Positions 1-10,905 of a stretch of DNA of 64,000 bases are shown in pieces. Where the stretch lies: the NCBI GenBank assembly GCA_026545225.1, contig CM048845.1, positions 118,981,033 to 119,045,032 on the forward strand, given 5' to 3'. A model generated the notes under the pieces. That model did no database searches, was not told the origin of the DNA, and saw only the letters and a program-made list of their open reading frames with translations. Source of the stretch: Cornus controversa. Lineage: Eukaryota; Streptophyta; Magnoliopsida; Cornales; Cornaceae. The stretch's first letter is position 1, and every line of letters begins with the position of its first letter. A program made the position numbers and the translations under genes.

Positions 1-66
1 CCATTTAAGACGTCAGTGGAGAGTCAAACTCAGAGGAGAGATTCTGACAACCGAAGAGCTTTTTAG
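1..66 (+). CDS. possible C-terminal tail of a gene entering from the left edge
   Basis: From the first base an open frame runs 21 codons to a TAG at 64-66. The deduced tail is polar and basic, containing TQRRDSDNRRAF. T-rich, AT-rich sequence resembling a 3' UTR follows. No family can be recognised from so short a stretch, and the frame could be chance. It is listed because the sharp change from mixed to AT-rich composition right after the stop looks like the end of a last exon. Confidence 0.25.
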   Translation, partial: PFKTSVESQTQRRDSDNRRAF

Positions 67-1393
67 TCAGGCAATTTAGTATTTAATTCAACTGCAATCT
101 CTCTTTTTCTCATTTGAAGCCCTTTTTTTTGAGGTTTGTTGTAGGTATGATGATCTGGTTCCTTCATTTGATATAGAAATATGCGACAATGAGTTGAAGG
201 CTGTCGTGTGGATTTAGCCCATGTGTAATTTTGCCAACTTGATGCAATTCTTTTTTCCTTCTTTTTTTGGAATTTTTATTTTTGTGTTTCTCAATATTCA
301 TTTGATCTCTGTGACCTAGATGTATAAAATATACACACAGATTGTATATTTTTTTTCTTTATAAGTTGTTATTTGGGACTCAAATTGATCTCATCTTCAT
401 GTTTTTTTGTTTTTTGTTTTTCAATGGACTTTGTATCTGGTAGTTTGCCCACTTCTATATTTGTCCTCTCAGTTCCCTTCATCTGGATGTAGATGGACGG
501 TTCTTTATTCACAACTGAGAACAGAGAAGTATTGTTTGAACTATAACTATTTGTATTTGGTTCACATTGCTGGAAGCCCTAAAGTTTCCTTGTGTATTTG
601 ATAAAGTTATTTTTTCACAACCAAGAAGAGGAGAGATTAATTTGAACTTTTTTTTCTTGGGGGCTTCATATTGCATTATTGATGGAAGTCCTATTATTAT
701 TATTATTTCACTATATAAGCTTTATTCAATTTTTTAATTGTGTAGCAGTTTGTGATTGGCTGGAATGAACCACAACGTGCCGGAGCATGTAATAATTTCT
801 CTGGGAATTTGATCAAGTTCTCAATGGTAAGACAAATTGTGCATGGAGTAGTTTTGATATCAGTTTCTGTGGTAAAGTGGTAACTGGTCTCAATTCTTTT
901 TTTTTTTAAGGGTAATACTACGCAGAAACATTTATATCTATTGGATACATGTGGTGAGTGTATGTGGTGGAGCCTATTACATACATCTAATAGATGTAAA
1001 TGTTTATGTCTACGAATTCTGCCTAAAAATTCTACCTGAGCAACATTACATTTTTTTTACGATTACTTTTAGATATGCAATATTTTATACTAGACCTATA
1101 CCAAATGCACGGATGCTTTAAGCAACGATCATTGTTTTCAGTATTATCATTATCTTTTGATCACCGAATTAGAAACCTAGATGTGGGAGGAAATTATAAC
1201 ATCCTTTTTTTTAGATTGATCTGGGTCCAATAAGATCAAACGTGTGTTCAAAGAAGTGGAAACTGACTCATGATAAACCCAAAATACGGCCCACCTCATA
1301 GCAAAGGGTCTATTTTTGTTAAGTGTTGTCTTTTTCTTATAGAAATGAAAATTTTTGCTAGTGGACAGAAGGGTTTCATTTATATAGACTTCT

Positions 1394-1424
<31 letters not shown>

Positions 1425-1653
1425 TTTCTCGACAAAAAAGGCTTACATACACGATTTTCTACTAATCAATCACTTTGAACTAGTAAAATAGGAACAAGTA
1501 AATCACACACTAGTTCTTTCGATTATAATTGTTCTTAATAATGCAATGTAGACATTAATTAGAATACATAATACAACATTTTGTATTATATTTTTTTTTA
1601 AAAAGAAAAAAAAGAAAAAAAAAAAAGAAGAAATAAGAAAACATTGATGGTCG
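67..1653. other. intergenic region without a gene
   Basis: This stretch is AT-rich with many T-runs. I see no coding exon. It holds a small foldback (911-1036), a CT microsatellite at about 1392-1420, and an A/G-rich tract at 1590-1640 just beyond the AVT3 stop, which probably belongs to its 3' UTR. Confidence 0.6.
911..1036. repeat. small foldback (MITE-like) element
   Basis: Two arms of about 28 bp, at roughly 924-951 and 980-1009, are imperfect reverse complements: aaacatttatatctattgga against the complement of catctaatagatgtaaatg. The outer ends ggtaa and ctacc are also loosely complementary. It would fold into a hairpin with a short loop. Size and form fit a MITE or a MITE remnant. No target duplication was established. 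Confidence 0.4.
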
Positions 1654-2940
1654 TCAAGCCTTGGCTGCAAATATCTCCAACAGGGAAGACCAAGTTCCAG
1701 TGATGGCAAAAACAAAGCCTAGCACCACAATTGCCCCATCCAACCCCAGCCCTTTCCAACCCAACTCTTCCTTGTACACCATCAAGTGAAACAAAGCAGG
1801 CAACACAAAGCCCAGAACAATGCACACACTACTCCCCACCAGAGAAACGAAATCTGCAAAATTGGGCACAAAAAGTGCCACCAAAGTCACCCCCAAAACC
1901 ACCACCCATCTGACCCACACGCAGTACCTGGCTTCACAGAACCGCCTCTCCACCACCTCATAGACCGGGTTCATCATAAGAGGGAAAGTGAAGAACAGGT
2001 TCACACACAGACCTAGCTGCACCAGACCACTCACCCAACCCTTCCCAAAATTGGTAGTGATTATATCTTTGGTCTCTTCACCAAAAGCAAAGTAACCCAT
2101 AGCTCCAAAACCTCCATACATCAGAGAAATGAAAACCATAGACAAACCCAAGGTTTTCCCATACTTGCTTCTGTCTTTCATCTCTGATTCCAGTGGCAAA
2201 GCCATTCCCACTCCTTCGAATGCATAAACCGCTACACCCAGACCATAGAAGAACACAGAGAAGCCTCCAAATGCTTGCAAAGCAGGGCTTTGCTTCAGAA
2301 AAATCAACACGTCTTCAACTATTACCACACCCATTGCTCCGATATCAACTACATCAGCGAAAATGCTCAGAGGAGCCAAATGGGTCAGTGACGGAATCGA
2401 ATTCAATCCCAATTGGAAAGGAAAACAACCCCAGATGTATAAAGACTTGGGCGAAAACCCAAAAATTCTGGGACTGAGATTTGTTGGAGTAGTTTGATTG
2501 AAAACGTATGCTAAGGTGTTGGCGATGAAGATGAGGTAGCTGATGCAGAAACCGGCCTGAGAGAGGACGATCATGACATCGACGGCGGATCGGCCGACGG
2601 GTCCGCAGACGGCGAAGCCGAGGTCGCCGAAGGAGGCGATCTTGGTGAATCCGTGGTCGGATTCGAGTCTCCGGCGAGTGTGGACCAGTAGCATCATGCA
2701 GTGGTAGGTGAGGAAGGCGACGGAGAAGAGCATGAGAAGACCCATGACCCAACCGGTCTTCTTGAAGGTGTAGGGAAGGCCGAGAACACCTGCACCAACT
2801 ATGGCGATGAAGATGTTTGCGAAGGTCTTGGATTGGGACGAGAGGTGTCTGGATTTGGAGAGGAGTGAGGTGTCCTCTCTGGGTAGAGAAGGGACTTGGA
2901 GGACATGGGAGGATGAGCTCGCTTCTTTCTCAAATCCCAT
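1654..2940 (-). CDS. AVT3: vacuolar amino-acid transporter, AVT3 type
   Basis: A single uninterrupted 428-residue frame encodes a member of the amino acid/auxin permease (AAAP) family. A polar N-terminus of about 37 residues precedes TM1, which carries the typical IVGAGVLGLPYTFKKTGW motif at about residues 47-64. About ten further hydrophobic segments follow, including the conserved YAFEGVGMALPLE stretch near residue 240. Length and the intronless structure match Arabidopsis AVT3A/B/C, which export neutral amino acids from the vacuole in a proton-coupled way. The start chosen is the first Met of the frame; a GA-rich leader lies directly upstream. No frame damage is seen. The family call is firm, but the A/B/C paralogue cannot be decided here. 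Confidence 0.92.
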   Translation of the reverse strand: MGFEKEASSSSHVLQVPSLPREDTSLLSKSRHLSSQSKTFANIFIAIVGAGVLGLPYTFKKTGWVMGLLMLFSVAFLTYHCMMLLVHTRRRLESDHGFTKIASFGDLGFAVCGPVGRSAVDVMIVLSQAGFCISYLIFIANTLAYVFNQTTPTNLSPRIFGFSPKSLYIWGCFPFQLGLNSIPSLTHLAPLSIFADVVDIGAMGVVIVEDVLIFLKQSPALQAFGGFSVFFYGLGVAVYAFEGVGMALPLESEMKDRSKYGKTLGLSMVFISLMYGGFGAMGYFAFGEETKDIITTNFGKGWVSGLVQLGLCVNLFFTFPLMMNPVYEVVERRFCEARYCVWVRWVVVLGVTLVALFVPNFADFVSLVGSSVCIVLGFVLPALFHLMVYKEELGWKGLGLDGAIVVLGFVFAITGTWSSLLEIFAAKA

Positions 2941-3360
2941 CGTCTTCTCCTCTAATATATGTTTGTGTATATATGTGTATGTGTGTGTGTAAGAAGAGAA
3001 TTGATGGGGGGGTTTTGATTGAACTTGCCTGTTGAGTATGGTATAAGAATTGAGAGGATAGGATCGGAGGAATATAGAGGGTGTTGATTTCCGATCAAAT
3101 TTGGTTGAGTTCTTTATATTCTAGAGAGAGAGCGAGAGAGAGTGATTGGGTTTTGATTTCATTTGTTGTGTTGAGGGGAAATATTGAGGGAATAGATGAT
3201 AGGGATAAGGTACTGATTTCGGAAATATGTTGTTTGGGAGATGTTTTTGCGGAGAGAGAGGGAGAGAGAGAGGGGGGTGTTGATGAGATAAAAGGGTTGA
3301 GAGGCTCTGCTCTCTCTCTCTCTAAAGTATTATAGAGAGAGAGAGAAGGGGGTGTTGTCA
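2941..3360 (-). promoter_or_regulatory. probable AVT3 leader and core promoter, GA/CT rich
   Basis: Directly upstream of the AVT3 ATG are four purine tracts (gagagag runs at about 3123-3141, 3254-3272, 3308-3322 and 3334-3346 on the plus strand), read as CT-rich sequence in the gene's direction. CT-rich leaders and GAGA-type elements are common at plant transcription starts. No clear TATA box was fixed, so the start of transcription is not assigned. Confidence 0.45.
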
Positions 3361-4920
3361 GTGTTGCACTGTTAGGGTGCCCGGCCCCGACCCATCCCCG
3401 ACTCATGTAACAAAGTTATTTTTTTATCTTTGTGATAATTTATTAATATATATTTCTAATCCGATTCGAAGGTTTTTATATATAACTATAAAAGATAATT
3501 TTATATATGTATAATATATATAAAAGTAATTTTTTAATATATAAGGGCCGGATAACTTTTTTCGCAGCATCTCAAAATTGGCCGAATTTTATTTCCTAAC
3601 TTAATCTCTGTTTTATTTAAATAAATTATTTCTCATAACTGATTTAAACGACGCAGAAGGGCCAAATTGGTCCAAATCCGGCGTAGTTTTTAGGTACATA
3701 AAATAATCGAAATCCTAAACATTGTCACCGTCAAAGTGAAGGTACGCGTTGTCGTTGATTACTTGTACGACTAGAACCAAAAGAAAAAGATAGGCAGCCA
3801 CAAAAGAAAAAACACTACGTGACGATTTAATCACGTTTGCAAACAATTTTACACACGGGTCTTCTGCAATTATTATTGTATTTGAACTCACATATTCATT
3901 AAAAAATAAATAAAAATTCCAATCATAAGAAATTGAATTGGGGATAATTTTATTAAATGATTGTGCTTTTAGTCATGAAGACTGTTGTCTCGCTGCACAT
4001 CAAAGTTTGCCACACTTATGTCATGTGCCTCGACCAACTGCTGGCCACCACTCATTAAAACTAGCGTTTCTATTTTCTTAGAATTTTTTTTTAGCAAATA
4101 ACTCACACAGTCATTTGTTCAGGTGAGAAATAATTATTTGACAATGAAATTGTATACATTTGACACCAATGGATACACGTAGTGTATAGTTCTGTCATAC
4201 GTATTCAGATCGTTTATTATGTAACAGGCTAACAGCAAAACATTCGAATACGTGTGAGTGATTGGGATCGTCTATAGCAAAGCATCCGGACACGCCAACC
4301 TAATCTCTTAAGCCAACAATGCATGTAAATTGGGAATGCTCTAATTCTTTTTCATCTCCTATAATAATGTAAGAAGCATTCTCCACTCAAAAGGAGAGTG
4401 CATTACCTCACTTTTAACAATCAGATCTTCAACCCAGTTTCATCAGCGTTCTTCTTGCAGCTGTCTCCTTCAGTAGTCTATCATCTCTGTGACAGCAATG
4501 GTTTTAGTTACAATAAAAGCAATGTTATCCAGAAGGATCTCTCCCACCCAACAACCAGCTTGTCATCATTTCAAAAAACGAACAACTTCAAAGTCAGATG
4601 AAGCTTCTTTGCTTGTACCTTTTTACGTCACCAACCTAAAACTCATTTGCAATACAAATATCTGAGCTTTCTGTGATGGCTTGGACTGGGTCCAGTTTTC
4701 CTTCACAATCAAACACTTCAACATCCTTGATTGGGAATTTTGACAACTTGATGAACACGAAACAAAGACCGTTGTTTTGTTGTTGTTGAATCTTGTACTG
4801 CTTTCCTTCCTCTCTCTCCTCCTGGCACATTCTTTTGCCGTTTAAAAACTGAAAAACAACAACAGCCTCTAGATAAGCCAATTCTCCCCAAACAAAAACC
4901 AAATGCATTCTCATATCTCA
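3361..4920. other. intergenic region without a recognised gene
   Basis: AT-rich sequence. A minus-strand open frame at 4636-4914 (92 codons) ends in a composition unlike its surroundings but matches no family I know. It lies immediately beside the duplicated PPR fragment and may be decayed flanking sequence. Confidence 0.5.
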
Positions 4921-4924
4921 AACC

Positions 4925-5420
4925 AGGATTCTAGCAATTAAAGGCATCACTGTTGTCACTAAATATCAAGACCAAACAATCATTATCAACAAACTGCAAT
5001 CATTCTCAGCCAACAATGCAGGTCTCAAGAATACACTGTAATAGGTTATTTATTAACATGAAACATGTTCTTGCCTTCTAATCATATTTATTGATTCTTG
5101 ACTAAGATGCAAAACCAACGAGTTCCATGTACAAAAATCCAGAAGAATACCCTTCTCCACCATTTGTATAAAGACTATCAAAGCCTTTTGGAAAAATCCG
5201 CTTCCCTACAGAAAGCATCAATTAAAGGACTGTAACTACCACTATTAGGCAAGCAACCTCTTCCAACCATGTCCTCCATGAATTTTGATGCACTCCCAAC
5301 TTTGCCCTGTCTGCAAAAGCCCAATTATTAGTGCATTAGACGTTGATGCAACAGGAAAATAACCATGGCTAACCATCTCCTTCATCAGCTCAAATGCTTC
5401 ACGTACACACCCTTCTCGGG
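4925..5420 (-). pseudogene. truncated duplicate of the PPR gene 3' end
   Basis: This stretch is nearly identical to 8045-8530, covering the last roughly 110 codons and 3' flank of the intact PPR gene. Shared runs include caaaaccaacgagttccatg. Relative to the parent there is an added A in ctgcaaaagccc (about 5311-5322) and two added bases in the run at about 5191-5195, both shifting the frame. The copy lacks all upstream repeats and any start region, so it is a non-functional partial duplicate. Homology ends near 5420, where unrelated sequence begins. Confidence 0.85.
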
Positions 5421-6009
5421 GAAATGTCAATCATATTTGGACCTGCATTCTTCTCCCACCATTTTGGTTGGTTGGTCTCAGCAACAGTTGCATGTACCTG
5501 AAGTGAATCATTCAACAAAAAAGAAAAACACGATATATATATTTATGCATATTGTCATGTACATAGTAAACTACCAATATATTTAATTTCCAAAATAATA
5601 TCGTGGAAGATGCATATTTCTTTTAACAGCAGAGCCAGGTAAATCAGGAAATTTGAACTGCCTAGTGCCTACCCTCACAGTCTTATCAGCCAACTCTTAT
5701 TCTCAATTTCAGTAATATAAACCCAACAGAACAAGAGCATTGGGTGATGGTAGCATTTAGTTAAATTAGTTACCACCCGGGATTTGAGGGGGAAGGAGGG
5801 AGGTGGGGGCAGGAGTGTAATAATAAACTGCACATTTAGAGGAAAGAATTTTTTACGGAGCCTTGAACAAATTCTGGAAAACCAATCCATGTATAGCCCA
5901 TATTTGACAGATAGTTTGCACAACACATGCATGCACATGGTGTATGTATGTATGCATTTACATCTTTTGTAACAAATTCTGAAATTTATTTCAATGTCTT
6001 TTTGCTGAG
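5421..6009. other. intergenic, no gene seen
   Basis: AT-rich spacer with scattered open frames lacking any recognisable family signature. A purine-rich run at about 5784-5815 is the only compositional feature. Confidence 0.5.
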
Positions 6010-6150
6010 TATGAAGAGGCTGCAATGGTAAAATCTCGGGATGACAAGCGTGAGAATGCAGATTCGAGTCATTGAGCAGCCACTTTGTCAAGATAAAGCC
6101 AAAGATTAGGCCCATCTCCGATTGTCCCCTCCTACTATCCTGCAGTTGCA
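6010..6150 (+). repeat. degenerate tRNA-derived SINE, Au-like
   Basis: An A-box-like part (gcaatggtaaaatctcggga) is followed by a B-box-like gattcgagtca and then agcagccactttgtcaa and a pyrimidine-rich gattgtcccctcctac. This order follows the layout of the plant Au SINE: B box, cagcctcttt-like block, then a ccctcc-like block. It is diverged and no poly-A tail or target duplication is clear. Confidence 0.4.
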
Positions 6151-6424
6151 GCAGATTCACTAGGTAATAGCTCTTTTCCTTGGAAAGTTTAGCTAGAAAG
6201 CGAGTCACAGAATATTTAGTAGTAAGGCTTTTTCTCAGTCTCCATTTAGCTAGAATTTTTGTTCTTATTGCAAACAGATTTTCCAGTGTTTCTAGGTTTT
6301 GGATCTAAATTCAGGTTCTGGGTGATTTTCAAACTAGTTTTTTTTCAGTTCTTCCGTATTGAGGAAATAATTTTTCTTATTTGAAACAAGAAGTTGGCTT
6401 TAATAAACAACTGAGAAAAGACTC

Positions 6425-6680
6425 AATGACTCATCATCATCATCATCCTTGCCTTTATCCCATATGGATGGGCCCGCCACATGAATTCTACTTTTCCATT
6501 CTTTTCTATTATATACCATATCTTTTCTTATGTTCAAGTTTTTTAAGTTGTTTTTAATTACTTCAACCCACGTAAGCTTTGGTCAGCCTCTTTGTTGCTT
6601 ACCTTCTATACAAACAACTCTTCCTCTTTTAAGAGGTGCATCATAAGCAAGAAAATCCTATTCTACCTTATTAGTAAAAA
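6425..6680. repeat. probable RTE-type LINE fragment (3' region)
   Basis: The stretch from catcatcatcatcc through cctttatcccatatggat and the following tracts resembles the repetitive 3' region common in plant RTE elements, which typically carry a (cat)n run followed by a ctttatcccaaatgg-like motif. No reading frame remains. The call rests on remembered consensus and is tentative. Confidence 0.35.
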
Positions 6681-7353
6681 GTCGCTAAACAAATAATATT
6701 TTTCAGTTATTCCTCGTAAGGAAATACTTTTTCTTATTCGAAAGCAGCCAATAGTTGTTTAGCCCTCGAGACACAGATTTTGGCTCCACTAGAAAGCCTT
6801 TGTGAAACTCAAATGCGGATCCCCATGTTGTAAAGCATTCAAATATGTATAACTTATAATTCTCCTCGTGCATTAGTTTGTTGATATGCATCACTAAATT
6901 TTACAATGCATTACATTAGTTTGGAATTCAGGTTTCACATGATTCAAGCATCAAAACTAAACACAGTACAATATTAAATAGAAAATATTTTAGCCAAAAT
7001 GAAAATCAAACACACCAAGAATAACCACCTCCATGCAGACAAAAAATAACTGATCCTTCTGTTCCTGCCATATACACGTGAAAGACCTAAAATGGAAAGG
7101 CACATTAATCAATAATATTTTTACCAAAAAAAAAACAAGAACAGGATAAAAATAAAGAAAAAAACTTTCACATGTAATGTAAGTGTCAAAGACAGATATA
7201 ACTAACATCATCTGAATCCGGGATGCAAACATCATCCTCTTTATCGAAATAGCCTGACCAATCTAAAGGTGAGCACTTTTGTGAAGAAGTCCTACAAGAA
7301 CAGATGTTAAAAAATTAGATAAAGATCTTCATCAAAAAAAAAAAGAAAAAGGA

Positions 7354-7360
<7 letters not shown>
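6681..7360. other. intergenic, no gene seen
   Basis: AT-rich spacer between the RTE-like fragment and the TA microsatellite. No exon, RNA gene or clear repeat was identified. Confidence 0.5.

Positions 7361-7384
<24 letters not shown>
7361..7384. repeat. TA microsatellite
   Basis: An uninterrupted run of TA dinucleotides, a simple repeat of the kind that varies in length between individuals. Confidence 0.9.
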
Positions 7385-7437
7385 ATTGCTATCCTAGAAA
7401 ATCCCAAATAAAGTGACAATGCCTAAGTTGTTAGATA

Positions 7438-7906
7438 GCAGGAATTCTGTTAGACAGCACAGCAGTTGGCTCATATAATTTACCATAGCTAACACAATTC
7501 ATTTCCCATTGTGTGTTGAACTCATTCTTCTTAAATTTCGGATGTTGAAGAGTTGAGATTGAACATGATGTTGCGTGGACTTGGTTTTCCATTAGTTTGT
7601 TAGTTGGTTTATCTAAGTTATCCGAATTTCTGGATGTTTTGAAGTTGATCATCCATGATCATTTTGACTTGGTTTTACTAATAAAAGCTTATAGTTGGTA
7701 TCTAGTTCGATTGTGTAGTTATACTGAACAGCAGTCATATAAATTGGAATGTATCAATTATTAACATGACAAAATGAGATGGGGCCACTCAAAAGTTCAT
7801 TATAACATTCGTGACTATGTCATTCTAAAATTTCAGAGTTTTAAAATGAATTGTGTTAGCTATAGTAAGTTAAATGAGCCAACTGCGGTGCTAACAGAAT
7901 TCCTGC
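7438..7906. mobile_element. MITE-like element with about 65-bp inverted ends
   Basis: The left end (7438-7504, beginning gcaggaattctgttag) is the imperfect reverse complement of the right end (7845-7906, ending acagaattcctgc). Both carry the shared inner block around cagttggctcat and tagctaacacaattcat. The interior of about 340 bp has no coding capacity. Length and structure fit a non-autonomous DNA transposon. A target duplication was not resolved, so the superfamily is open. It lies between the PPR gene and its truncated duplicate. Confidence 0.55.
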
Positions 7907-8146
7907 TTCTATGACAAACTTGGCACTAGTTTTGCTTACCAATTCAGATATTCATGACCAAGAAGTACTGTATTCTCTTTCGGATAGGCCCTGAAAGGAG
8001 AAGGAAGGCTGGATAAATCATAAAGCATAAATATTCTGGCTCCTTGATTTCAAGAATTTCAGCAATTAAAGGTATCGCTGTTGTCGCCAAGTATCAAGAC
8101 CAAAAAAATCATTATCAACAAACTGCAATCATTCTCAGCCAACAAT

Positions 8147-10036
8147 TCAGGTCTCAAGAATCCACTGCAATAGATTATTTATATGAAACATGTTCTTGCC
8201 TTCTAACCATATTGATTCTTCACTAAGACGCAAAACCAACGAGTTCCATGTACAAAAATCCGGAAGAATACCCTTCTCCACCATTTGTAGAAAGAGTATC
8301 AAAGCCTTTTGGAAATCCCCTTCCCTACAGAAAGCATCAATTAAAGGACTATAACTACCAGTATTAGGCAAGCAACCTCTTCCAACCATGTCCTCCATGA
8401 ATTTTGATGCACTCCCAACTTTGCCCTGTCTGCAAAGCCCAATTATTAGTGCATTAAAAGTTGATGCAACAGGAAAATAACCATGGCTAACCATCTCATT
8501 CATCATCTCAAATGCTTCCCATGCATACCCTTCTTGGGAAAACCCATGGATCAAGCTGACATAAACAAGAGCACTTGGAATACCCCCTTCCCCAGTCATC
8601 TGATCATAAATTCTTTTTGCATCCCTGATATTACCCTCCTCACAGAAACCTAGTATCCTCAAGCTCCTATCAACAGCTCTGGGAAACAGTTGTCCCATCT
8701 TACTTAGATATTCAAGGGCTTTGATCAAATGGCCTTCCTTATACATACCATATATGACGCTATTATAAGGACTAATATGCCCACCAGAACCCCCTTTACT
8801 CTCCTCCATTAATTCCAAGATCTTAAACCCATCTTCCACCCTTCCTCCTGAACAAAAAGCACTGATTAACGTATCATAAGTGACAAAATTCCAGTTGATT
8901 CCAACCACTTTCATTTCATTAAACATATCAAGAGCGGAATCTAACATCCGAGACTCACAGAAACCAGAGATCAATGAATTGTAAGTGTCTACATTTGGAA
9001 GGCATCCCCTATTCTCCATCTCCTTTAAAAAGCGATGCCCAACTTTCACTTTCCCTAATCTGCAAAAACCCTTGATCATGGTATTATAAGCCACAACATC
9101 AACCGTTCCCCCCTTGCTCTCCACTCTTTCTAAAACCTCAACAGCCTCCCTAACACGACCTTCATTGCAGAGAAGTTCAACAACCTTAGTCACTGTAACA
9201 ACATCAGGGACAAACCCAAGATTGAAGCACTTCTCTAACAGCACAAGAGCTTGAACTAACTTTTCCTCTCGACAATATGCGGATATCAAAACATTAAAAG
9301 TCACCTCATTGGGTTCCACCATCTCATTCATCAAGCTCCTGGCCCTCCCAACCCTCCCATTCTTGCAAAGAGCATGAAGTAAAGTGTTGTAAATAACAGT
9401 ATTTGGCCTTATGCCCCGAGTCTTCATCGCTTGCAAAAGCTTAAAACCATCACCTATTCTGTTGGTCAAGCAAAGTCCCTTCATTAAGATACCAAAAGTG
9501 AACTCATCACCTTGAACTCCAGAATCCATCATCTTCTTCCTATAAAACTCCCTAGCTATATCAATATCTTCCTTAACAAGGACGTCGAGTATAGAATTAA
9601 AGACTTTCAAAGATGGGTTGTCCTCAAATTTAGAAACCAAATCAAGTACCTTAATGACTTGTCGAATCATTCGTGCCCGTCCGAGACCCCGAACAATTGT
9701 TACGAAAATGTCCTCATTTGGGGGCGAACCAATTGAGCTAGGCATTTCATCGAGCAGTTCCTTGACGGTGTCAAATCGACGAAAAACACAGAGTTTGTGG
9801 ATCAGAGCTCTGTATGTGGATTGAGTGTGGGTGAAATTGGGGAGCTTGGAAGCCCATCTGAATGTTTCGAGAGCTTGGGTTGGTGATTTCTGATCTAAAA
9901 TGAGATGGGCTATGTGTTCATGCGTTGGAACAGGTGTGGTTGAGATGGGTTTTGATTGAAAGCTGAAAAGCAGTCTCTGACTGATTGTTGCGCTGAAGAA
10001 GATGGGAAGTTTTGAAAGGTTTGAAATGTGAATCAT
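8147..10036 (-). CDS. P-class pentatricopeptide repeat protein, At2g17525-like
   Basis: A single-exon frame of 629 codons. After a basic, Ser-rich N-terminus of about 35 residues that looks like an organelle targeting peptide (the Arabidopsis homologue is annotated mitochondrial), the protein is a run of about 14 PPR motifs of 35 residues. Clear units include [32 protein letters not shown] and [15 protein letters not shown]. Stretches such as [12 protein letters not shown] and [16 protein letters not shown] match what I recall of At2g17525. P-class PPR proteins bind organellar RNA to stabilise, process or activate transcripts. No DYW or E editing domain is present. A broken copy of its 3' end lies at 4925-5420 and a copia element sits just upstream. 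Confidence 0.93.
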   Translation of the reverse strand: MIHISNLSKLPIFFSATISQRLLFSFQSKPISTTPVPTHEHIAHLILDQKSPTQALETFRWASKLPNFTHTQSTYRALIHKLCVFRRFDTVKELLDEMPSSIGSPPNEDIFVTIVRGLGRARMIRQVIKVLDLVSKFEDNPSLKVFNSILDVLVKEDIDIAREFYRKKMMDSGVQGDEFTFGILMKGLCLTNRIGDGFKLLQAMKTRGIRPNTVIYNTLLHALCKNGRVGRARSLMNEMVEPNEVTFNVLISAYCREEKLVQALVLLEKCFNLGFVPDVVTVTKVVELLCNEGRVREAVEVLERVESKGGTVDVVAYNTMIKGFCRLGKVKVGHRFLKEMENRGCLPNVDTYNSLISGFCESRMLDSALDMFNEMKVVGINWNFVTYDTLISAFCSGGRVEDGFKILELMEESKGGSGGHISPYNSVIYGMYKEGHLIKALEYLSKMGQLFPRAVDRSLRILGFCEEGNIRDAKRIYDQMTGEGGIPSALVYVSLIHGFSQEGYAWEAFEMMNEMVSHGYFPVASTFNALIIGLCRQGKVGSASKFMEDMVGRGCLPNTGSYSPLIDAFCREGDFQKALILFLQMVEKGILPDFCTWNSLVLRLSEESIWLEGKNMFHINNLLQWILET

Positions 10037-10161
10037 GGAGTTTAAGGGCTCACTGAATATAGAGACGGCGAGGAGTATATACTAGTTACTACGTACTTAT
10101 TTCATGGAAGAAAAACTATTTAAATCTTCTATAATTGTATTTAGTTTTACAATGCAATTTC
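10037..10161 (-). promoter_or_regulatory. residual proximal promoter/leader of the PPR gene
   Basis: Only about 125 bp of native sequence separate the PPR start codon from the 5' LTR of the copia element, which runs in the opposite direction. Any promoter elements beyond that now lie more than 5.6 kb away, past 15805. The last five bases (10157-10161, atttc) are one copy of the element's target duplication. Confidence 0.5.
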
Positions 10162-10450
10162 TGTTGCAAGTTGGTCAGTGGGTTCATCCCACTTGTATGC
10201 ATATATATCTAGATATTATATTATTTGCACCTCCTTTGATGCCTATATATATGAGGCATATGTATGAGAGGGTCAGATGGGTTTTATATACAAAAGTTTC
10301 TGCCTTCTCTCATTCTCTCTCTCTCGGATCTCTCTCTCAATCTCTTCTTATATCTTTCTTCTCAATCTCTCTCACTTACTATCTAATAGTATATATTTAT
10401 ACTATTATTATTGTTTAGTTATATAGTTATTAGATTATACTTTTACAACA
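10162..10450 (+). repeat. 5' LTR of the copia element
   Basis: 289 bp, beginning tgttgcaagttgg and ending ttttacaaca. It matches the 3' LTR almost perfectly. It contains a CT-rich segment in which it carries 13 bp more than its partner. Confidence 0.95.
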
Positions 10451-10742
10451 CGTTATCAGCTCGAGGTTCTGACTACTTGAGAAAACAAGTTAAAGCACGA
10501 AGTTTTGACGAACGGAGAAGACAATTTCATTTTTCACTTCCAAGCAAAAGGTACGAAAATTATATTTTATGTCATTTCAATAGATAAATATATCTATACA
10601 TATATCTATATATATATAGATAAATATATAATATATCTATTGGTGTATATGTATATATATATATATACCCATACATATAATCTATATATTTATATAAATA
10701 TATCTATATATACATATAAATATATAATATATATGTATTTAT

Positions 10743-10905
10743 AAAGTCCTTCCCGATTGCGAAGTGATATGTTCATATTTATATTATTTTATTCTGTCAA
10801 TATACCTACATATATATGTATATATAAAGTCCTTCCCGATTGCGAAGTGACATGTTCATATTTATATTATTTTATTATGTCAATATACTTACATATAAAA
10901 TTTTG
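10743..10905 (+). repeat. tandem duplication in the copia leader
   Basis: Two consecutive units of 83 bp period begin aaagtccttcccgattgcga (10743 and 10826) with only a few differences. They follow a 180-bp TA-rich tract. Such leader repeats are non-coding and help tell copies of the family apart. Confidence 0.8.

Noticed and set aside
2193-2752. Frames of 94 and 132 codons over AVT3
   Set aside because: Shadows of the AVT3 coding strand in other frames.
10505-10744. Tyr/Ile-rich plus-strand frame
   Set aside because: Translation of a TA-rich tract within the copia leader.
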